Assembly: GCA_963815125.1 (NCBI GenBank)
Contig: CAWFFM010000001.1
Span: 744,001-808,000, forward strand
Source: Actinocatenispora sp963815125
GTDB taxonomy: Bacteria; Actinomycetota; Actinomycetes; Mycobacteriales; Micromonosporaceae
DNA: 64,000 nucleotides
Direction of reading: 5' to 3'
The notes under the pieces are model-generated. The model was not told the DNA's origin, did not search any database, and saw only the letters and a list, made by a program, of their open reading frames with translations. Within the stretch, counting starts at the first letter, position 1. Every line of letters begins with the position of its first letter. Below are positions 58,451-64,000 of the stretch, piece after piece. The position numbers and the translations under genes were made by a program.

Positions 58451-59728
58451 GTGGACTACCCGTTGTGGCACTCACTGAGACCGATGAATGATCTCGTTCC
58501 GGCGCTGCGGCAAGATCGATTCGTCGACGCGGCGGACGGAATCCGGGTGCGTGAGGCCTCGGGTCGTTGGCTCATCGATGCCCGCTCCGGTTGCTGGAAC
58601 CTTGGCCTTGGCTATGGGGCGAATGCCGTAAAAGAGGCGATTCGGGAACAGCTGGCGACCCTTCCCGTTGCCAACATCCTGTCCTATGACCGCCCGGCCG
58701 CGGTGACGGTCGAGTATGCACGGGCGCTGCGGGACGCGGTCGGGTCCCCGTCGCTGCGCTGGGTGCGGCTGGGCAACAGCGGCTCCCAGATGACCGAGAC
58801 CGCCGTGATGCTCAGTCGCCTGGTGCGGGTGGTCGGCGATGAACCGGAGCGGATGACCCTGCTGTCGTTCCGCGACAGTTTCCACGGCCTCGGGCTCGGT
58901 GCGAATGCGTTCAGCGGCAGCGTCGCCGGGATGGACTTCTACGGTCCGCTCGTACCCGATGTGCACCTGGTCGACCCGGACGGCTCATGGACCGACAATG
59001 TCGCCAAGGCGCTCGATCTGCTCACACCGGAGCGGGTGACCGGGCTGATCGTGGAGCCCCTGATGGGCAGCCTCGGTCTGGTGCCCGACCCGGACGATCT
59101 GCGCGCACTGCGACGTCTGTGCGCCGATGCGGGCGTGCATTTCATCGCGGACGAGGTCAGCACCGGATGTGGCCGCACCGGCGGCATGTCCAGATGCGTG
59201 GACCTGGGGATCGAGCCGGACATCCTGATCCTGTCGAAGAATCTGACGTCCGGGTATGTTCCGTTCGGCGCGATGCTGACATCCGACGAGATCTACCACG
59301 CGGTCGCGGAATCGGATCCGCCGCGTGCGTTGCCGGCAGGTTCAGCCACCGACGGACACCCGGTCGCGTGTGCAGCGGGTCTGGCGGTCCTTGACATGTA
59401 CGCGCGTGAGCAGATCCTCGACAATGTCCGCACCGTTGGTGAATATCTGTGCCAGCAGCTGCGTCGCATCCGCGCCGGCCGGTTGTCCGGCGACATCGCG
59501 GGTGCGGGACTCATGGTGCACTTTCCGCTGGCCTCGGGCGGTGAGACGTGGCCGCTCGGAAAGATCGCGGAATTCGTCGCGAACTGCGAGAGCCGAGGGG
59601 TGCTGCTCAGCATGAACATGCGGGGGATCTGGCTGATGCCGCCGCTGGTCACGACGAAGCAGGACTGTGACGACATCGTTTCTGCCATCGAGGATTCGTT
59701 GGTGGACGCCTCCTCTGGTGAGGGGTGA
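58451..59728 (+). CDS. Class III PLP-dependent aminotransferase / aminomutase-like enzyme
   Basis: A 425-residue fold-type I PLP enzyme of the class III aminotransferase family. The cofactor lysine is K263 in LSKNLTSGYVP, the D-E pair that holds the ring nitrogen is D234-E235 in IADEVSTGCGR, and the phosphate/substrate region is RLGNSGSQMTETAVM. It is free-standing, unlike the aminotransferase domain inside the NRPS. Members of this family act on omega-amino acids, diamino acids or GSA-like substrates, so it might make or use a diamino acid precursor. The GTG at 58451 has AGGGA upstream. It is first gene of the rightward operon and ends just before the SbnB-like gene. Confidence 0.88.
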   Translation: MDYPLWHSLRPMNDLVPALRQDRFVDAADGIRVREASGRWLIDARSGCWNLGLGYGANAVKEAIREQLATLPVANILSYDRPAAVTVEYARALRDAVGSPSLRWVRLGNSGSQMTETAVMLSRLVRVVGDEPERMTLLSFRDSFHGLGLGANAFSGSVAGMDFYGPLVPDVHLVDPDGSWTDNVAKALDLLTPERVTGLIVEPLMGSLGLVPDPDDLRALRRLCADAGVHFIADEVSTGCGRTGGMSRCVDLGIEPDILILSKNLTSGYVPFGAMLTSDEIYHAVAESDPPRALPAGSATDGHPVACAAGLAVLDMYAREQILDNVRTVGEYLCQQLRRIRAGRLSGDIAGAGLMVHFPLASGGETWPLGKIAEFVANCESRGVLLSMNMRGIWLMPPLVTTKQDCDDIVSAIEDSLVDASSGEG

Positions 59729-59733
59729 CCACG

Positions 59734-60750
59734 ATGTTGGTTCTCGGCGCTCATGACGTTCGGAGCATCCTGCACGAATCCCTCGACCAGGTGTTGGACA
59801 TCGTGTCCGGGGCCTACATCGCGCATGCGCGGGGGCGGACGACACTGCCGCCCTCCGGCTTCCTGCACATGCCCGACGGCAAGAGCCGGATCATCGCCCT
59901 GCCCGCGTTCCTGGGCGCCGACGAGCCCGTTGCCGGGATGAAGTGGATCGCATCGTTCCCGGGCAACCACGCGCAAGGACTCGATCGTGCCTCCGCCGTG
60001 ATAGTGCTCAACTCCACGACGACCGGTCGACCCGAAGCGCTTCTGGAGGCCGCGGCGATATCGGCGTGGCGTACCGCTGCCAGCGCGGCGCTGGCCAACC
60101 GGTGGTTGTCTGCCGAAACCACGACCACGGGGGTGTCCCTGGTGGGTTGCGGCGTGATCAACCGTGCCATCCTGCGCTTCCTGCTCGCGACGTGTCCCGA
60201 CCTGCGTCAGGTCAGCCTGTACGATCGCGACCCTGCGATGGCCGAGGCGTTCGCGGCACGATGCAGGCAGAGTCGTCCGGACCTGGACCTGGTCTGCGTG
60301 CCCGGTCTCGACGATGCACTGCGCAGCCACCAGCTGGTCTCGTTCGCCACCACCGCTGCCACACCGCACACCGATCTTTCCGCCTGCCGGCCGGGCAGCC
60401 TCGTGCTGCATGTGTCGCTCCGCGACATCGTGCCGGAGGCGATCACCGAATGCCGCAACATCGTCGACGACGAAGACCACGTCTGTCGCGCCAACACCGC
60501 GCTCCACCTGGCCGAACAGCGCCGTGGTGAGCGCTCGTTCATCCACGGGACGCTCGGCGAGCTGATGCTCGGCCCCGGCCCGGTACCCCGGGATCCGCAG
60601 AAGGTCACGGTCTTCTCACCGTTCGGCCTGGGGATCCTGGACATCGCCGTGGCCGACCACGTGTACCGGGTCGCCCGTGATCGGGACGCAGGGACCCGGG
60701 TCACCGACTTCAACGCTGGTTCGGATCAAGCCAATCTCGACCACCTCTGA
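59734..60750 (+). CDS. SbnB / ornithine cyclodeaminase-like NAD-dependent enzyme
   Basis: A 338-residue protein of the ornithine cyclodeaminase/mu-crystallin family, closest by eye to the SbnB branch that makes L-2,3-diaminopropionate. Segments are RIIALPAFLGADEPVAGMKWIASFPGN, ERASAVIVLN-like (DRASAVIVLNSTTTG), AISAWRTAASAALA, the NAD-binding VSLVGCGVINRAILRFL, IVDDEDHVCRANTALHLAEQ and VFSPFGLGILDIAVADHVYR. In staphyloferrin B synthesis SbnB releases diaminopropionate from an intermediate made by SbnA, a cysteine-synthase-like enzyme; no SbnA homologue is visible here. In viomycin synthesis a related enzyme also supplies diaminopropionate. The ATG at 59734 follows GAGGGG; a GTG at 59725 overlapping the upstream stop is an alternative. 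Confidence 0.87.
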   Translation: MLVLGAHDVRSILHESLDQVLDIVSGAYIAHARGRTTLPPSGFLHMPDGKSRIIALPAFLGADEPVAGMKWIASFPGNHAQGLDRASAVIVLNSTTTGRPEALLEAAAISAWRTAASAALANRWLSAETTTTGVSLVGCGVINRAILRFLLATCPDLRQVSLYDRDPAMAEAFAARCRQSRPDLDLVCVPGLDDALRSHQLVSFATTAATPHTDLSACRPGSLVLHVSLRDIVPEAITECRNIVDDEDHVCRANTALHLAEQRRGERSFIHGTLGELMLGPGPVPRDPQKVTVFSPFGLGILDIAVADHVYRVARDRDAGTRVTDFNAGSDQANLDHL

Positions 60751-60767
60751 TCACACCGAGGGAGAAC

Positions 60768-60995
60768 ATGAGCGACGAGAGCGACGACCGGGTCTACTCG
60801 GTGGTGTACAACGATGAACTGCAGTATTCGATCTGGCTCGCCGACCGCGAACTCCCACTCGGCTGGCATGCCGAGGGAACCACGGGACCGCGCGAGGAAT
60901 GCCTGTCCCACATCGGTGAGATCTGGACCGACATGCGTCCGCTGAGTCTGCGCAAGCGCATGGAGGAAACCGCCGCCGAGGTGGCGAAGCCGTGA
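60768..60995 (+). CDS. MbtH-family NRPS chaperone
   Basis: A 75-residue MbtH-like protein with the family signature: NDELQYSIWLADRELPLGW, EECLSHIGEIWTDMRPLSLR. These proteins bind adenylation domains and help them fold and work, so it should serve one or more A domains of this cluster. The ATG at 60768 has GAGGGAG upstream. Its last codons overlap the carbamoyltransferase gene by four bases (GTGA). Confidence 0.96.
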   Translation: MSDESDDRVYSVVYNDELQYSIWLADRELPLGWHAEGTTGPREECLSHIGEIWTDMRPLSLRKRMEETAAEVAKP

Positions 60996-61921
60996 CGAAG
61001 CGACACCTGATCTCCCTCCAGGATCTCGATGACGGGACGCTGCGCTCGTTGGTGGACCGCGGCGTCTGGTACGCCGGCGGTGGCGCGGCGAAACCCCTGA
61101 CCGGGTCCACGGTCGGTATCCACTTCCGCAAGACCTCCACCCGTACCCGTACCGCCTTCACCGTGGGCGCACTGCGGTTGGGCGCGAACGTCGTGTCGTA
61201 CGGCCCGGCCGATCTCCAGACAGAGACCGGCGAGACGATCGGGGACACCGCGGCGGTCCTGTCCGGAATGCTGGACGGCTTCGTCACCCGTACCGCGGCG
61301 GGTATGGCAGAGCTGCGCACCATGGCCCGTCAGCACCAGATGGCGATCGTCAATGCCATGACCTCGGAGGAACATCCGACCCAGGCACTCGCCGACCTCG
61401 TCACGATGCAGCTGAGGTTCGGCCGCCTGGACGGCCTTCGCGTCCTCTACATCGGCGAGGGCAACAACACCGCCGCCGCGCTCGCGTTGACCCTGCCCAG
61501 GTTCGCCAACACGCGGCTGGAACTGCGGACACCGCCGGGATTCGGTCTGGAGGCGCCGATCACGGCCGCGGCCCGCCGGATGACCACCTCGACCGGCGGC
61601 ATCACCGAACGCCACGACATGACGGACCTGCCGACGGACGTGGATGTCATCTACACCACCAGGTGGGAGACCACCGGAACGGTGAAGCCCAGTGCGGACT
61701 GGCGGAGCGTGTTCGCGCCGTTCCAGGTCGACGAGGGGCTGTGGAAGACAAGCCCGGGCGCGGTGTTCATGCACGATCTGCCCGCCAACCGCGGTGAGGA
61801 GGTGACCGCCGCGGTATTGGACGGCGCGGCGAGTGTCGCCTTCGAGCAGGCCCATCACAAGCTGCACAGCGCGATGGCGGCGCTGGAGTGGTGCATCGCC
61901 GGACCGGAGGCGTACGGGTGA
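60992..61921 (+). CDS. Ornithine/aspartate carbamoyltransferase-like enzyme with altered substrate loop
   Basis: A 309-residue carbamoyltransferase. The carbamoyl-phosphate loop is S49-T-R-T-R53 in FRKTSTRTRTAF, and H128-P-T-Q131 in EEHPTQALADL is intact. The amino-acid-binding motif, HCLP in ornithine carbamoyltransferase, reads H261-D-L-P264, so the Cys contact is replaced by Asp and the substrate is probably not ornithine. Viomycin synthesis uses a related enzyme (VioL) to carbamoylate a diaminopropionate-derived residue. With the SbnB-like neighbour, beta-ureidoalanine formation is the leading idea. The GTG at 60992 overlaps the MbtH stop. Confidence 0.88.
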   Translation: MTKRHLISLQDLDDGTLRSLVDRGVWYAGGGAAKPLTGSTVGIHFRKTSTRTRTAFTVGALRLGANVVSYGPADLQTETGETIGDTAAVLSGMLDGFVTRTAAGMAELRTMARQHQMAIVNAMTSEEHPTQALADLVTMQLRFGRLDGLRVLYIGEGNNTAAALALTLPRFANTRLELRTPPGFGLEAPITAAARRMTTSTGGITERHDMTDLPTDVDVIYTTRWETTGTVKPSADWRSVFAPFQVDEGLWKTSPGAVFMHDLPANRGEEVTAAVLDGAASVAFEQAHHKLHSAMAALEWCIAGPEAYG

Positions 61922-62033
61922 CACGGCGCCAACGGCGGAATCGGTTCCCGACCTGAACGTCCGCGACCAGGGGTCTGTCATCGAGCCGACGAGGGTTCAC
62001 TTCCACGACCAGATGAGTTGAGGGTGAGGACAG

Positions 62034-64000
62034 GTGGCGCAGGAGTCGGACCCGGCGTTGCCGACGGGTCAACATTCGGCCCCGAGGATCGTCGCGTACT
62101 ACGTTCCCGCGGCCGGGGCCCGACCCACCGATCGACAGCTTCGCGAGGCGCTGGCAACCACACTGCCGGAATACATGATCCCCAGCGATTTCGTCGCGCT
62201 GGACGCGCTGCCCGCCACGCCGAACGGCAAGGTGGACCGGCGTCGGCTTCCGGTACCGGACCGGCAGTCCGCCGCACCCGGGCATCCGACCTCGCCCCCC
62301 GACACCGATCTGGAGCGGCAACTTCACCGCATCTGGGAAAACTTCCTCGGACGTACGGGAATCGGCGTCACCGAAGACTTCCTCGAACTGGGCGGCCAGT
62401 CGCTGCTGGCGGCGCGGATCGCTGCGCAGGCGAGCCGGGACTGTGGTGCCGCGGTGTCGGCCGCGGACGTACTGACGGCCGGCACGATCCGGCGGCTCGC
62501 GGAGACGTTGGCAGCCGCCCGGAGCACAGCAGACGTTCCGTCGGTCACGCATGAGGAACGGTCCGGACCGCAACCGCTGTCGGTCGAGCAGCGCGGACTG
62601 TGGCTGCTGAACCAGATCAACGGCCCGACGAGCGAGTACAACGAGCCGGTGGTGCTGCGGCTGACCGGCACCGTGGACGTCGACCATCTCCAGCATGCCG
62701 TCGAGCAGGCACTCCGACGCAACCCCGCGCTGAGGACCTCGTTCGGGCTGCTGGACGGCGAGCCGGTGCAGTACGTGACCGAAGAGACCATCGCCGTCAC
62801 CCGTACCGATCTGGGCCGCTGTGATCGTGCCGGGGCGGAACAGCAGGCGCTCTCGATCGTCGAGGACACGGCGGCCCAACCATTCGATCTCGGCACCGGT
62901 CCGCTGGCACGCGCACATCTGGTCAGCATCGACCCCAGCGAGCACGTCCTGGTCTTCGTCACCCACCACATCGTCTTCGACGCCCGGTCCGCGCAGATCC
63001 TGCTACGTGAGCTCGCCGAGGCCTATCGGGCGGCCGGCGAACCGACCGGTCGGCAGCGGCCCGTACCGGCGATCACCTACGCCGACTACGCCGTCTGGGC
63101 GCGGCAGCACGCGCAGGAACCCGACTCGGAGCTGATCGCGCACTGGCGGAAGACCCTCGCCGACCTGCCGGCCCTGGATCTGCCGTACGACGTCGCGGCG
63201 CCGACGGTGGCCGACACCGAGGGCGACGGGATCGAGTTCGTCATCGATGCGGAGCTGGCGAAGCTGCTGCGAGGTCGCGCCCTCGACGCCGGGGTCACGC
63301 CGTTCGTACTGTTCCTCGGTGCGTACGCGCTGACCCTCAGCCGGTTCACCGGGCAACACGATGTGCCGGTGGGCATTCCCGTCGCGACCCGTCCGGACAG
63401 GCAGGCCGACGACGTGATCGGCTACTTCGTCAACACCCTGGTCGTACGCGCCGACCTCTCCGGTGATCCGACGTTCGGGGATCTGCTCGATCGGCTCCGT
63501 ACGGTCGTGATCGGGGCCATGGCCCATCAGAACATGCCGTTCGAGCGCCTCGTACAGGAACTGGCCGACGGCCGCGACGCCGCCCGTGGGCCGCTCATCC
63601 AGACGATGTTCGCCTGGGACGACGAGCTGCTGGAGGACCACTGGTCGGTGCCCGGCATCGACGTGCGCCGGATGCCCTCGCCCGTCACCGGCGCGCGGAT
63701 GGAACTCTCGCTGGCCGTACGCCGCCGTGTCGACGGCGGCCTCGACGCCGTTCTCGGGTACGCCACCGGCCGGTTCACCGAGCAGACCGGGCAGCGGGTC
63801 GCCGATGCCTACCTGCGGGTGCTGACCGCCCTCGCGGACGAACCCGCCCAACGGGTCGGCAGCGTGCCGCTGGTCACCGGAGCCGAACGCACCCGACAGC
63901 TTGCGCTGGCCACCGGGCCCGCACTGGCCGTCCCACCGATGTGCGTGCCGGACCTGATGGCCGAGCAGATGCGGCGCAGACCCGACGAGGTCGCCGTGGA
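62034..64000 (+). CDS. NRPS subunit starting with a truncated A domain: A(tail)-PCP-C-A... (runs off window)
   Basis: Open at its 3' end; 655 codons are visible. Residues 17-75 are only the last 60 or so residues of an adenylation domain (RIVAYYVPAAGARPTDRQL... ending ATPNGKVDRR, with the A10 lysine K66). The core motifs A1-A8 are absent. An in-frame TGA at 62025 and the GTG at 62034, with GGTGAGGA just upstream, show that translation cannot start earlier. A PCP follows with S123 in ELGGQSLL, then a condensation domain (about 180-600; HHIVFDA from H311), then the start of a normal A domain. The first PCP must be loaded in trans or stay empty. The upstream gap of 112 bases has no other gene. 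Confidence 0.92.
   Translation, partial: MAQESDPALPTGQHSAPRIVAYYVPAAGARPTDRQLREALATTLPEYMIPSDFVALDALPATPNGKVDRRRLPVPDRQSAAPGHPTSPPDTDLERQLHRIWENFLGRTGIGVTEDFLELGGQSLLAARIAAQASRDCGAAVSAADVLTAGTIRRLAETLAAARSTADVPSVTHEERSGPQPLSVEQRGLWLLNQINGPTSEYNEPVVLRLTGTVDVDHLQHAVEQALRRNPALRTSFGLLDGEPVQYVTEETIAVTRTDLGRCDRAGAEQQALSIVEDTAAQPFDLGTGPLARAHLVSIDPSEHVLVFVTHHIVFDARSAQILLRELAEAYRAAGEPTGRQRPVPAITYADYAVWARQHAQEPDSELIAHWRKTLADLPALDLPYDVAAPTVADTEGDGIEFVIDAELAKLLRGRALDAGVTPFVLFLGAYALTLSRFTGQHDVPVGIPVATRPDRQADDVIGYFVNTLVVRADLSGDPTFGDLLDRLRTVVIGAMAHQNMPFERLVQELADGRDAARGPLIQTMFAWDDELLEDHWSVPGIDVRRMPSPVTGARMELSLAVRRRVDGGLDAVLGYATGRFTEQTGQRVADAYLRVLTALADEPAQRVGSVPLVTGAERTRQLALATGPALAVPPMCVPDLMAEQMRRRPDEVAV

Overview
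The window is high-GC DNA with GTG starts, strong GGAGG ribosome sites and tightly packed operons. Its gene content (two sugar ABC importers without their own ATPase, PF04672-type methyltransferase, SPW-repeat protein, M50B-like protease, NlpC/P60 hydrolase, penicillin-acylase family enzyme, a PKS/NRPS cluster) points to a filamentous actinomycete, perhaps Micromonosporaceae. The genus cannot be fixed from the sequence alone. I see no rRNA, tRNA, transposase, integrase or CRISPR array.

Left part (1-41.6 kb) is mostly chromosomal housekeeping and nutrient uptake. 1-6.8 kb: cell-wall NlpC/P60 hydrolase (cut by the left edge), serine beta-lactamase-fold hydrolase, C39-like peptidase, NfeD plus SPFH membrane pair, SpoU/TrmH RNA methyltransferase. 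6.8-12.1 kb: an amino-sugar module, with a divergent BadF-type kinase and then SIS-domain protein-NgcE-NgcF-NgcG. 12.1-16.9 kb: a small unknown protein, an acidic calcium-loop protein, a two-subunit fluoride channel and a YbjQ-repeat operon. 17-23 kb: serA, M50-like membrane protease, two HAD phosphatases, an amidohydrolase and a CBM48 protein. 23.1-30.5 kb: secreted penicillin-acylase family enzyme, MoxR/VWA pair, PAP2 phosphatase. 31.1-33.7 kb: methyltransferase, an alpha/beta hydrolase with a Cys nucleophile, and a secreted HNH-like nuclease. 33.8-39.7 kb: a LacI-regulated sugar importer with a secreted glucoamylase-like/GH144-like hydrolase. 39.7-41.6 kb: metallophosphoesterase and SPW protein.

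Right part (41.8 kb to the right edge) is a hybrid polyketide/nonribosomal peptide cluster built around a 0.94-kb divergent control region (57508-58450). Leftward: MFS exporter, a KS-AT-ACP PKS subunit without ketoreductase, a 2434-residue aminotransferase-luciferase-like monooxygenase-C-A-PCP-C subunit, and a fused asymmetric ABC exporter. Rightward: class III aminotransferase-like enzyme, SbnB/ornithine-cyclodeaminase-like enzyme, MbtH protein, ornithine-carbamoyltransferase-like enzyme, and a second NRPS that begins with only the tail of an adenylation domain and runs off the window. Read together, the PKS makes a beta-ketoacyl unit, the built-in aminotransferase can turn it into a beta-amino acyl unit, and the rightward genes look able to supply a carbamoylated diamino acid such as beta-ureidoalanine. 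The PCP behind the truncated adenylation domain would have to be loaded in trans. This cluster is the most novel part of the window; its product is not identified here.
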